From NCBI GenBank assembly GCA_016234735.1, contig JACRAN010000222.1, positions 1 through 33,774 of the forward strand: a DNA stretch of 33,774 nt, given 5' to 3'. The notes under the pieces are model-generated. The model was not told the DNA's origin. It made no database searches and saw nothing but the letters and a program-made list of their open reading frames with translations. Position 1 is the first letter of the stretch. The number at the start of each line of letters is the position of its first letter. Both the position numbers and the translations under genes were made by a program. Shown piece after piece: positions 7,422 through 17,600 of this stretch. Origin of the DNA: Bacteroidota bacterium. GTDB taxonomy: Bacteria; Bacteroidota; Bacteroidia; Chitinophagales; Saprospiraceae.

Positions 7422-10400
7422 TCAAGGAATTAAATCCTGTACGATGTAATTCGCCAATAGTGCGGCATTGCCGCCATGTGCCAGAATCGAGTGGTAAAGC
7501 AACGGCGCACGATCGTTGTTCGGGCCTTGGTAAATCACCATTCCGTCCAAGTTGAAATCTTGCAATGCATAGCCGGGCACGATGAAATTGGCCAGGTTCG
7601 TATTGTTGCCTTCATCCGCCAGCACCCGTGAAAACAGATGGAAAACATCGTTGTAGGGGCCTTGGTAAATAATCCTGCCGTCTTCGTTGAAGTCGCCGCC
7701 CCACATCGCCCTTTTGCCGTTGAACGATCTGCCGGCAAGCGAACCACCCTTCACAGGGAGCGAATAGTCGGTGAAATCCACCAAAAATGGGTCATAGATG
7801 GTCAGGTACACCGGGTCGTTGGTCATGATGCCGAGGTGATTGCGATGCCGGATGGAGACGTAGTAATCCCCTTCGTTGATGCGTGGGAAAACGATGATGG
7901 AATCGCCGTTTTCGTTCACAATGTCGCCGTCACGCTGCATAATGACCGTAGCGTAACCCATCACTTCCGCTGCGTTGCCGGGGTTTCGCAATTCCACCAG
8001 CATCCAGTCCACAATGGCTTCCTGACCTGCGACATCGAGTACCTGCGGGTCAATCAAGCCGATGCTGGCATTGACGGGGCCATCTGCACCGGTACCGCCT
8101 GTGGTGTTGGTTCCATTGTTTTGAGAATTATTATTGCTACCGTTGTTAACGGATGCAATGTCAGCAGGAGCACCGGTACAGGTGGTGAACCAGTTTGCTA
8201 TGTTTTTACAATCGTTGAGGCCCAACAGGTATTGGATGGGCACCAGCAGCGACCCCGACACGCAATATTGAACAACAGGTGCCGTCCAAATCCCGGTGTT
8301 GAGGATGCCGCCATTTTCAACCAGGAGCATCAAGTCGTTCCCTGTGAGGGAACTGTTCAACCCGTTCACAAAGTCACCGTTGGTAATCCTGAATTTGCTG
8401 TTGGCAACATATATTTTACCATACTGGTAATTCCTGAACTGCCAGTCAATGGTGCCGGTCGTATTAATCAGGGTATCAAGGACCCCATTATAACCAATCC
8501 TGTATTCATGGCCGACGGTCATGCAGACATTTTCCAGTTTCCTGACGCCGCTTTCATTGATGAAATCTTTACCGACCCTGACGTTGCAGTCTTTCATTTC
8601 TATCCTGCATGGGCCTGTCCAGCTGTACAAATCACCAATGGTCGTTTCAAAAGTTGAATTGGTCATGTAAATCGAGGAGGCCTGTAGCTGAATATTACCA
8701 GTGCCGAGGATAAGGCTGCCGTTGGAGACCCATAGTTGTGAACCTGTTTTCAAATTCAAATCACCACTTGAAAGCGTCACGTCATGCTCGATGCTGATAC
8801 TTTTAGTGATAACATTACCTACCGGGGGCACATTCCCGGCAAGCCAGGTGGCGGCACTCGTCCATTCGCCGCTCGCAACGGTGCGATATTGGGCACCGGC
8901 AGCGCCGGGCGGCAGCGATGTAGGCGGGGCAGGGCATTGCCCCATCTCATCGCCATGGTTCAGGTGTCCCTGCAACTCATTGAGAGGAACTTCCATCAAT
9001 TGTTGGGAAGCCTGCCCGGGGTTGTGGCAAATGGTCACGAAAGTAATTTCATTCTCGACATACGGGAAACCGGGCAATTCCGAAAAAGGCTCCACGACCG
9101 GCACGAGGTCCTGTGTGCGAAGGTTGTCGCGCATCAGGTCGCTACCGCCGTTGTTGGTGAGTGCGCCATAGAGCAGCGCTTTCACCTGCACCGCCGCAAC
9201 CACGCAAGTGTCGAAACGGCTGATGAGCGCCGTGTTCCCGCAATCGTCGATGGCTGTCCAGGTGCGGTTTGTCAGCAAACCGTTGGCATCCTGGCTCTCC
9301 GATTCATTGAAACCGAAGGACACGAGGTCGTCGCAATTGTCAAGGGCAAAAAGGTTGACGTTGGTCTGCAATGAAGTAGCCTTGCCGGAGCAATAATAGC
9401 CGACATTAGCGGGAATGCTGCCCTCGACGACCATCCAGGAAATATTTTCGATGCCATGATTTCCATCGAGGTAATTCCATTCCTGGAGCCTGACTTCAAA
9501 TTTATTGCTGGAAACATTGCGCACCCGCACGGTGACGGGCTGGCCATCCTGATTCGTCAGTCCGCCAAGAATAACGACCGGCTTGGTGTAATTGCGGGCA
9601 AGGTTTACGCTCGCCCAGGCATTCGTCAGGTTCAGTTTTCCCGTTTCACCAAACACTTCTGCCGCTGCATCCACCAACCGGACATTGGGTTCAATGGCCA
9701 GATAACCAATATTTTCGTTGAGCCTGACAATTTCCGCATCGGCGGATTGCTCTTCCTGGGCAAATATTTCAACCGATTGGTTGGTCAAAGCCTGGTGCCG
9801 CAGGGTGGCGGGGTCCGACTGCCTCGTGGTCATGAACGAGGACAAAAATACCGGCGCCGCAGGATAGGTTTGCGCAAATGCAATCGTATCCAACAGGTGG
9901 TCAACGTTGGCGAAGGTGGTTGCTTCCCACTTCAGGTTGCCGTCATCCGAACCCGGATCAATGGCTATCCACGAGACGTTTTCAATGTTGTGGTTTCCAT
10001 CGGCACTTTCCTCTTCCTTCACCCTGACTTCAAAACCCTGTGTGCCCACGTTGCGCTGCAACGCCACTACGGCAGAGGCATCGTTGTTGGTCACCACCTG
10101 GGTCAGCACAATCGGCGTCGATTTGAAAGTGATGGGGAAACGGATGTATTTCCAGTCGTGCGTTACCCGTTGGGCGACTCCGGCGGCGAGTTTCGAGCCA
10201 TTTTCCATGGTATAAACCTGAAAGATTTCCGGTTTTGTCTGGTCTTGAACGGAGATGACCTGGTTATCCGAAGCGACATTGCCGCAAAAGTCAGTGGCCG
10301 TCCACGTCCTCGTGATGGTGTAGGAGCCGCAAGCCCCCACGAAGTTCTGGCTGGAGGTTTCGTCAAACTCCATGAACAGGCCGGGGCAATTGTCAAAGCC

Positions 10401-13400
10401 GGTAACAGTTGGCGGGGATGGTATTTCATCATCGCAACTCAGCGTGAGGTCCGCCGGTACGTTTGTGAGAACAGGCGGAGTGTTGTCGCCAAGTGTAATA
10501 GTGACCGTCGCTTCGTTACAGCAGCCCGAGCTTTGATTGCATACCTGGTAGGTGAACACGTCCGTCGTACATTCAAAAGCATTCGGGACGTAAACAAATT
10601 TGCCGGTCCAGTCAATGGTCACGGTTCCGTTCGCCGGGTTGGCCGTGATGCTGAACAACGGATTGTTCAGGTTGCCGTCGTTGTAGGTCACCCGGTTGGA
10701 ATAAGTCATGCCCGGGCAGGTCGTGTACACATCGTTTGCCAAAACCGGGGCAGTCACGCCGTAGCAGTCGGGGTCGGCACAATCCACCAGTCCGTCGCCG
10801 TCGTCGTCGATGCCGTTGGTGCAATTCTCGATGCAATTCAAAATCGTCACCATCACCTGGTCAACGCCGCTACAACCTGCCGCCGCTGTCACCGTTACCG
10901 AATACGTGGTGGTGGCTGACGGGCTGACCGTCTTCGTTGCACCACTGCCCAGGCCATGGCTCCAGGCATAGGTGAACGGGCCGCTACCTCCCGAAACGCC
11001 CACGCTGAGGTAGGCATTTGTACCCTGGCAAATGGAAACATCGGTACCTGCATTCGGGATGGGCTTGCAGTCGGAGTCGGTGCAGTCAATCAGGCCGTCG
11101 CCATCGTCGTCCTGGTTATTGTTGCAATTTTCTACGCAATTGTTTACCGTGACGGTCACCTGGTCGGTACTGTTACAGCCGTTGTTGCTGGTGACCGTGA
11201 CGGTGTAAGTGGTTGTCGTGGTGGGCATTACCATTTGGATAGCCCCCGTGCCCAGGCCGTTGCTCCAGGCAAAGGTGTAGGGCGACGTGGCACCTGAGCC
11301 TGTAGCGGTGAGGGTAGTGCCGAAATTATTGCAAATTGAGGCATCAGCCCCGGCGTTGGCGGTTGGTTTTGGATTGACGTTCACCACCACCTGGTCGGTG
11401 GCGGAGCAGCCGCTCAATGAAGTGACCGTTACCGTGTAAGTCGTTGTGGAGGTTGGGCTGATGGTTTTCGTGGCCCCGGTCCCAAGGCCATTGCTCCAGG
11501 TGAAAACCAGCGGTGCCGTACCGCCGGTGGCCGAAGCGGAAAGGTTGGTGCTTGAACCGGAACAAATCGTTGCATCGGCACCTGCATTGAGCACCGGGAT
11601 CCCCCCGCAATTGCTGTCGGCACAATCCACCAGACCGTCGAGGTCGTCGTCGGCGCCGTTGTCGCAGATTTCAATACAAGGCAGCACCGTCACCGTAGCG
11701 GAGTTGGAAGTTACGCTGCCGCAACCATTGCCGGAGGCACTCACCACCACCCGGTAATGAGTCGTGGCAATCAATGCAGGCGTGGTGTAGGTGCTTGAAG
11801 TTGCACCCGGAATATCGGTGAATAGTGCATTGTTCAGGCTGGATTGCCATTGATATGTCAGGCCCGGTGCGCCACCGGTGGCCACAACGCCCAGGGTATT
11901 CGCAGTGCCGGTGCAAATGGATTTGCTGGCAGGTTGCGTTGTGATGGCAGGGTCGGCCAGTACCGTCACAGTTGCCTGGCCGGTGGAGGTACATCCGATG
12001 GCTGATGTGACCGTTACGATGTAAATGGTCGTTGCGACAGGAGTGACGGTTTTGCTGGCACCGCTTCCCAGGCTATTGTTCCAGGTAAAAGTGTACGGAC
12101 TGGTTCCGCCGGTTGCGGTAGCATTGAGGGTAAAACTGCCGCCTGTGCAAATCGTCGCATTGCCGCCCGCATTTGCCGCCGGAGCACCACCGCAGCCGGG
12201 ATCGGCACAATCCACCAACCCGTCGCCGTCGTCATCAATACCATTGGTACAAATTTCAACCGTACAAGAAATGCGGGTTGCTGCGTCGAAGTCAAAATCG
12301 TCATCGGTGGCACCATTGGTTTTCAATCGGATGTACCGGGTAGGCACGCCGGTAGTCATGGTGGTGGTGATGAAGGTGCTTTTTGAACTCGTGGAAGGTT
12401 TGACCAAATTTTGCGTAAAAGTGGCGTTGTCGGCTGATTCCTCCACGACCATGTAAGCTGTTGCCGAGTTGGTGTAGGATGATTTTCTGCGCCAGGTAAG
12501 GATGTATTTGCCCCCGGTAGGAATGGTGGCACCAAAGTCCAGGACGAGTCTATCTCCGGTTTCATACAATTGGGCAAAGGTGCCATTCGGTGCGCCCAAC
12601 GCATTGCTCGGGTTGCTGACACCTGTTTGCGAAGTCACCGCCGTAGCATACCCTGCCGTCGTTGTACAATCGGGGTCGGCACAGTCTGTCAAACCGTCAC
12701 CGTCATCGTCGAGGCCGTTGTCGCAGATTTCAGGGCACGGCCCTGTAATGGTGAGGACAGCCACATTTGAATAAATGGTTCCGCAATAAAAATTGTCCGA
12801 ACAACTGTAAGAGGCCCTGAAGTAGGTGGTGGTGCTTACAATAGGTGTCGTGTAACTCGTTCCGGTGGCACCTGCAATGTTTGTCCAGTTTACATTGTCG
12901 GTAGAAGACTGCCATTGCAGGTTGCAAACACCCAAACCATTGTCCGTAGTGGCGTTTAGCGCAGCTGACAATGATCCGCAGCTCGTTTGGTTTCCGCCGG
13001 TGATGCTTACCGTTGGGCAAGTGACAGCGGTGTTGAAACTATAGCATTTAAAATACAGGGAGTTCATCCTCGCCTCCTCAATCTGCCCGTTAATCGGTGT
13101 CCCGTTCCAATCTGCACCATAAGTAACCGTTACAGTGCTTGCACCATTGAAGACAAAGGAAATCATGGCCGTTAATTCCGTTTCAACAACCCCGTTGAAG
13201 GCCGGCGCAGCTCCCTTCGCTTTCAAACCACCGCTCAATGTGAGCGAGGTAGGTGTTTGCAACTCATAAGAACTGAACCCGCTTGTTTCGGCAAATTCCC
13301 TTATCTCCGTGCCACTTCCGTCGATATCCAGTGCCGTCATATTGAGTTGGGGAATGCCTTGCGGATTGGAGGTTCCGGCTTGTAAAAAGTCAAATTTGAA

Positions 13401-14429
13401 GGTAACGCTTTTTTCGCCCGATGCATCATAACCACCATCGCTATTGAGCCAGTTATAATCAATGATTGGCTGAAAGGCTCCGTCATATCCGCCATTGGTG
13501 GCGGCAGGTTCGTCAAGGCTTTGTATAACAATGTCGGAATGGGTCCTGCTTTGAATGGCGACTCTTGCATCGATCCCGGGTAAAATGGTAGAATAAAGAT
13601 AGACGGCCCCGACCGCACCTGCGGTACCAGAGAGCAGTACAGGATTTTGAAAATTAAAAATGGGTGCCGTGCAATTGCTGGAACAATCCGGATCAGCGCC
13701 GTCAATCAAGCCGTCGCCGTCGTCGTCGATGCCGTTGTTGCAAATCTCAGAAGGGCAAATGCTTTCCGCACTATTGCTGTTGCCATTTTCAACACGGATA
13801 GTCATGTGGTCGTCATATTGCGATTGTCCGTTTCGAACAAGATAAATCCGGTACTCCCCATCCCCGGAGTTTCCAGTGCCGGGGCCGTCGTCAGAAGAAA
13901 GAATGGTTACGTCAAGTCCGTTGTTGAAATCCGATAAATGCCAGTCCGCAGGGTTGACAGGGTCATTAGCCCCCGCTGCCGTATAGGTGAAATGCACTTG
14001 TGACCAGTCGATTGGCAGGCTTGAATTCTTTCGGTGCACAAAGTCCCTGATGTTGAATGTCTCGCCGTAATTCAAAGTTAAATTGTAAGTACAAAACTCT
14101 AGTTCCCCAGCGTAGCAGGGGCAATCCGAGTCGTCACAATCGGCTAGGCCGTCGCCGTCGTCGTCGAGGTCGTTGTTGCAGATTTCGGTGGCAATTGAAT
14201 ATGGTGTGCCGTTTCGGTGGTCATCCGCAGCCCAGGAGAAGGATAGCATAAAAAATGCTGAAAGAATAGCAATCGTTGTCATTAGCGGTAAGGTGAAATG
14301 ACCCCAGATTGAGTGATGGGCATCCGGGAGCGGGATACTTTGACAATGCCCCCCGAGGATTTGGGGCAGGCTCTGTTTTACACAAGGCCTCAGCCCAAAA
14401 GCGTTTTCGAGTGTTCGTTCAAATATCAT
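7422..14429 (-). CDS. Giant secreted multidomain surface protein B (seven MopE-type motifs, G8-like insertion, YQGP C-terminus)
   Basis: This encodes 2335 aa from the ATG at 14429. A signal-like hydrophobic stretch (TTIAILSAFFMLSFSWA) spans residues 51-67, so an alternative start is the ATG at 14282; the upstream start leaves a 49-aa extension. Seven Cys/Asp-rich motifs (ICNNGIDDDGDGLIDGADPD type) lie at about 83-103, 229-249, 568-588, 726-746, 921-941, 1101-1121 and 1202-1222. Between them are a discoidin-like segment (about 592-722, SNPSNALGAPNG) and SprB-like or related Ig repeats (about 471-563, 748-823, 824-916, 944-1019, 1020-1097, 1123-1198). The chassis shared with A and C starts near 1228: Big-like, HYR-like (TRTWTATDFCGN), three H-type-lectin-like repeats (about 1416-1492, 1505-1581, 1600-1672), second HYR-like segment, conserved module and YQGP tandem repeat (2245-2335). 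The conserved module is split by about 337 residues not present in A or C. No T9SS sorting domain is seen. Probable role: surface adhesin or matrix protein (inference). Confidence 0.9.
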   Translation of the reverse strand: MIFERTLENAFGLRPCVKQSLPQILGGHCQSIPLPDAHHSIWGHFTLPLMTTIAILSAFFMLSFSWAADDHRNGTPYSIATEICNNDLDDDGDGLADCDDSDCPCYAGELEFCTYNLTLNYGETFNIRDFVHRKNSSLPIDWSQVHFTYTAAGANDPVNPADWHLSDFNNGLDVTILSSDDGPGTGNSGDGEYRIYLVRNGQSQYDDHMTIRVENGNSNSAESICPSEICNNGIDDDGDGLIDGADPDCSSNCTAPIFNFQNPVLLSGTAGAVGAVYLYSTILPGIDARVAIQSRTHSDIVIQSLDEPAATNGGYDGAFQPIIDYNWLNSDGGYDASGEKSVTFKFDFLQAGTSNPQGIPQLNMTALDIDGSGTEIREFAETSGFSSYELQTPTSLTLSGGLKAKGAAPAFNGVVETELTAMISFVFNGASTVTVTYGADWNGTPINGQIEEARMNSLYFKCYSFNTAVTCPTVSITGGNQTSCGSLSAALNATTDNGLGVCNLQWQSSTDNVNWTNIAGATGTSYTTPIVSTTTYFRASYSCSDNFYCGTIYSNVAVLTITGPCPEICDNGLDDDGDGLTDCADPDCTTTAGYATAVTSQTGVSNPSNALGAPNGTFAQLYETGDRLVLDFGATIPTGGKYILTWRRKSSYTNSATAYMVVEESADNATFTQNLVKPSTSSKSTFITTTMTTGVPTRYIRLKTNGATDDDFDFDAATRISCTVEICTNGIDDDGDGLVDCADPGCGGAPAANAGGNATICTGGSFTLNATATGGTSPYTFTWNNSLGSGASKTVTPVATTIYIVTVTSAIGCTSTGQATVTVLADPAITTQPASKSICTGTANTLGVVATGGAPGLTYQWQSSLNNALFTDIPGATSSTYTTPALIATTHYRVVVSASGNGCGSVTSNSATVTVLPCIEICDNGADDDLDGLVDCADSNCGGIPVLNAGADATICSGSSTNLSASATGGTAPLVFTWSNGLGTGATKTISPTSTTTYTVTVTSLSGCSATDQVVVNVNPKPTANAGADASICNNFGTTLTATGSGATSPYTFAWSNGLGTGAIQMVMPTTTTTYTVTVTSNNGCNSTDQVTVTVNNCVENCNNNQDDDGDGLIDCTDSDCKPIPNAGTDVSICQGTNAYLSVGVSGGSGPFTYAWSHGLGSGATKTVSPSATTTYSVTVTAAAGCSGVDQVMVTILNCIENCTNGIDDDGDGLVDCADPDCYGVTAPVLANDVYTTCPGMTYSNRVTYNDGNLNNPLFSITANPANGTVTIDWTGKFVYVPNAFECTTDVFTYQVCNQSSGCCNEATVTITLGDNTPPVLTNVPADLTLSCDDEIPSPPTVTGFDNCPGLFMEFDETSSQNFVGACGSYTITRTWTATDFCGNVASDNQVISVQDQTKPEIFQVYTMENGSKLAAGVAQRVTHDWKYIRFPITFKSTPIVLTQVVTNNDASAVVALQRNVGTQGFEVRVKEEESADGNHNIENVSWIAIDPGSDDGNLKWEATTFANVDHLLDTIAFAQTYPAAPVFLSSFMTTRQSDPATLRHQALTNQSVEIFAQEEQSADAEIVRLNENIGYLAIEPNVRLVDAAAEVFGETGKLNLTNAWASVNLARNYTKPVVILGGLTNQDGQPVTVRVRNVSSNKFEVRLQEWNYLDGNHGIENISWMVVEGSIPANVGYYCSGKATSLQTNVNLFALDNCDDLVSFGFNESESQDANGLLTNRTWTAIDDCGNTALISRFDTCVVAAVQVKALLYGALTNNGGSDLMRDNLRTQDLVPVVEPFSELPGFPYVENEITFVTICHNPGQASQQLMEVPLNELQGHLNHGDEMGQCPAPPTSLPPGAAGAQYRTVASGEWTSAATWLAGNVPPVGNVITKSISIEHDVTLSSGDLNLKTGSQLWVSNGSLILGTGNIQLQASSIYMTNSTFETTIGDLYSWTGPCRIEMKDCNVRVGKDFINESGVRKLENVCMTVGHEYRIGYNGVLDTLINTTGTIDWQFRNYQYGKIYVANSKFRITNGDFVNGLNSSLTGNDLMLLVENGGILNTGIWTAPVVQYCVSGSLLVPIQYLLGLNDCKNIANWFTTCTGAPADIASVNNGSNNNSQNNGTNTTGGTGADGPVNASIGLIDPQVLDVAGQEAIVDWMLVELRNPGNAAEVMGYATVIMQRDGDIVNENGDSIIVFPRINEGDYYVSIRHRNHLGIMTNDPVYLTIYDPFLVDFTDYSLPVKGGSLAGRSFNGKRAMWGGDFNEDGRIIYQGPYNDVFHLFSRVLADEGNNTNLANFIVPGYALQDFNLDGMVIYQGPNNDRAPLLYHSILAHGGNAALLANYIVQDLIP
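7425..7697 (-). other. C-terminal tandem 46-aa YQGP dockerin-like repeat of protein B
   Basis: Residues 2245-2335 carry GDFNEDGRIIYQGPYNDVF (2245) and DFNLDGMVIYQGPNNDR (2291), 46 residues apart. They are followed by LANFI and LANYI, and the protein ends in LIP. Spacing and end distance match proteins A and C exactly. The first loop keeps a canonical D-x-N-x-D-G pattern, where A and C have D-R at that point. Confidence 0.7.
8055..9065 (-). other. Domain insertion in protein B: TICH motif plus G8-like/beta-helix segment
   Basis: Residues about 1789-2125 interrupt the C-terminal module. In A and C the segment ending in EPFSGL or EPYSNM is followed within about 30 residues by the DAIVDWVFVEIRD segment; here the two halves are about 350 residues apart. 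The insert begins with VTICHNPGQ...HLNHGDEMGQC (1798-1832), a motif seen in many secreted bacterial proteins. A G8-like start follows (RTVASGEWTSAATWLAGNVP, then a VTLSSGD turn, about 1849-1890), then a run of short beta-strand-like repeats and an Asn/Gly-rich linker (2093-2115). G8 and beta-helix assignments are by pattern, not search. Confidence 0.55.
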
Positions 14430-14657
14430 TTCTGTAGTGTTTGCCAGTGTTTTTCAAAAGATACTTTTATCGACTACCGGAACGCCCGGAGCCAAACGAT
14501 ATAAAATACCCAAAAGAGGGAGGAGGTCAGAAACTTAAAAAGGGGGGACGTTAAAATGAGAGGGAATCTAACTCAAAGTCAAATACCGAACCAATTTTCT
14601 GTGCATCAAACACAGTAAGGTGGTGGTATATTTTCAGCATGTTCAAAATGGCATTTT

Positions 14658-17600
14658 TCACGGCAGCTTTTCCGATGCGATGAAATTTGCCAGGTTGGAG
14701 GGATTGTCAGGGTTCACCAATATCGTATGGTACAGCAGCAAAGCCCGGTCGTTGTTAGGCCCCTGGTAAATGGCGTTGCCGTCCATGTTCAGGTCCGTGT
14801 TAAGGTAGCCCTGTTTGATGAAATTTGCCAAGTTGCCCACGTTGTTGTCATCCGACATCACCTCCGAAAACAGGGAAAACACGTCGTTGTTCGGCCCCTG
14901 GTAAATGACCCGGCGGTCGCCGTTGATGTCGCCCAACCACATGCTGCGGGTGTTGTTCAACATATTGCCGGCAGTGGGGCCACCGTTCACGGCCTCGTTC
15001 ACCAACTTGAAATCAAGGAGCGGAGGGTCGGCAATGGTCAGGTATCCCGATGCCCCGAACATCAGGCCCAGGTGGTTGCGGTGGCGGATGGAGACATAAT
15101 ATTCTCCTTCCTGCAAACCTTCCAGGTAGATGGCCGGGGCACCTTCGGCAGTGACAATGTCACCGTCCCGTTGGAGCAGGGCAGCGCTCGTGGCAAGCAC
15201 GATAGCGGGCTGCTGTTCGTCCCTGATTTCTACGAAAACCCAATCCACGATTGCATCTGCCCCTGTCACGGCCAGCATTTCGGGCGTGGTCTCCTCTCCC
15301 CCACCCGCTCCTTTGTGATGGAAACCCGTCATATTGGAGTAGGGTTCGAGGAGTGGGATGAAGCCCTTGGTGCGTAGGTTGTCCCGCATGAGCGGGCCAT
15401 TGTTGTTGCCGATGACGGCACCGTACAGGTTTGTTTTCAACCGGACGGCAGCAAGCCGACAAGTATCTACCCTTGTAACTTTGGTTTCATTGCCGCAATC
15501 ATCCAATGCCGACCAGATATGGGTTATCAATTCCCCTTGGGGGGACATTTGGGACGCTTTTGAGTAATTAAATGCCAATTGGTTATCACAGTTGTCCACC
15601 GCAAACATGTCCACCTCGGGGAGGAGATCCGGTGGGTTGGTGACACAGGGATCCTCCACATAGGCCGGCACACTTCCCTCTACCACGAGGTAGGAGACGG
15701 TTCTGTCTGGTAGGTTGCCGTTCAGGTAGGCCCATTCCTGGATTTTAACTTCAAAACTGTTGCCGGTCACGTTCCTGACCCGAATGGTGGCGGGGTCATT
15801 GCCGCTCGGCTGGCCGCCGAACAGCACCACCGGCTTCATAAACTGCCTGCTGAGTATGACGGTTTGCCAGGTTGTCCCTATTGCAACCGTACCTGCCACC
15901 CCTACAAAGTCAGCATTTTTATCGACAATTGGTCCAGTTTTTACCGCCAGCCAGGCCATCGTTTCGTTCACATGGTTTTTTTCGAAATCAAAGGACTGCT
16001 CCTCCTCCAATTGAACCCGGATGGAACTGGCAGTCGGGCTCTCCGTTCGGATTTCAAAGGGGTCGGCTTCGTTGAATGTCTGAACGGAGGCAATAAATAC
16101 GGGATTAACCGTGAACGGTCTTGTAAAAGTCAAAGTCTTGAAAACATTCGTTACCTCGGTCAAGGTGGCTGCCTGCAAATTGCTTCCATCGTTCAGCACA
16201 CCCGGTTCCAGGGCCATCCAGGCCACCAATTCCGGGGCATGTATGCCATCAGCAGCCTCTTCTTCCCGTATCCTCATCTCGAAGCCTTCCGCGTTTATAT
16301 TCCGTTGGCGAACAACGATGGGGGCATCATCATTCGAGGACACCACCTGGGAGAAAACAAGCGGGGCAACATCGAAATTGATGGGGAATTTTACATTTTG
16401 CCAGGCGGTCGTTGCATTTTGAACGAAGCCCGCCATCAGTTTTTTCCCGTTTGACAAAGTGTAAACCCTGAAAATATCAGGCCCGCTGAGGTCCAGCACC
16501 GTGATGGTCTGCGTACCTGTTGCGCTGTTCCCGCAAATGTCCGTCGCCACCCAGGTCCTTGTGATGGTGTAGTTCTGGCAGGCACCAGTGTTTTGCCAAG
16601 TGTCGGTTTCTTCGTAAGAAAGATAAATGCCGGGGCAACCATCCACCGCGTACACCGCCGGAACACCCGGCAGCGGTTCCCCACAGTTGATGGTGAGGTC
16701 AGCAGGCAGGTTGTAGAAGACCGGCGGTTCGTTGTCCCCAATCAACAGGGTCACTTTGGCCTGGTCGCAGCACCCGGTGGCGGCATTGCAAACCTGGTAC
16801 CTGAAGCTGTCAACGCCGCAGGTCGAATTCGAGGGCGTGTAAACGAACACCCCCTGGTAGTTGATGGACACACTGCCTTTTGACGGGTTTTGGGAAATAC
16901 TGTATTGCGGGAATTGTAAATTATCATCATTGAAAATGGGCTGTTCCGTAAAAACGGCACCGGGGCAGGTTTCGTACACGTCATCCGCCAACTGGGGCTG
17001 GCCAATCATCTGGCAATCAGGGTCGGCACAATCCACCAGGCCGTCAAAGTCGTTGTCGGTACCATCCGTGCAGTTCTCCGGGCAGAAAACAACCGTCACC
17101 GTTACAGAATCGACCGCCGTACATCCCGAAGCACTGGTCACGGTGACATGATACGTCGTGGTGGAAGCCGGGCTGACGGAGTGGCTTGCACCGGCGCCCA
17201 GGCCATTGTCCCAAACAAAAGTGTAAGGTTCCACACCTCCCGCAGCAGCAGCCGTCAGTACCGTGCTGGTTGCCGTGCAGATATTGACATTCGAGCCTGC
17301 ATTCACGCCCGGCGCACAATCCGTATCGGCACAATCCGTCAGGCCGTCATAGTCGTCATCGAAGCCATTGTTGCAGATTTCGGGGCAGTAAGTGACGGTG
17401 ACCGTCAGTTGATCCTCATCGGAGCACCCCATCGCATTGGATACCGTGACGGAATAGTTGGTGGTAGAAGCCGGGGTGACGTTGATTGAACTGGTAGTTT
17501 CACCTGTACTCCAAAAATAGGAATCCCCGCCGCTGGCCGTCAGGGTAGTGCTTGCACCTGTGCAAATCGAGGCATCAGGCCCTGCGTTTGCCAAAAGGTT

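Noticed and set aside
9456-10919. A 487-codon plus-strand open frame, and similar ones at 5782-6831 and 7638-8657
   Set aside because: All are antisense to proteins A or B in a fixed frame relation and mirror the repeat structure of the sense proteins, for example with recurring VVVDAVGA strings opposite the Asp-rich motifs.
14599-14615. Weak hairpin CTGTG-N7-CACAG after protein C as a terminator
   Set aside because: The arms are only five bases long and no T tract follows on the minus strand, so I do not list it as a terminator.
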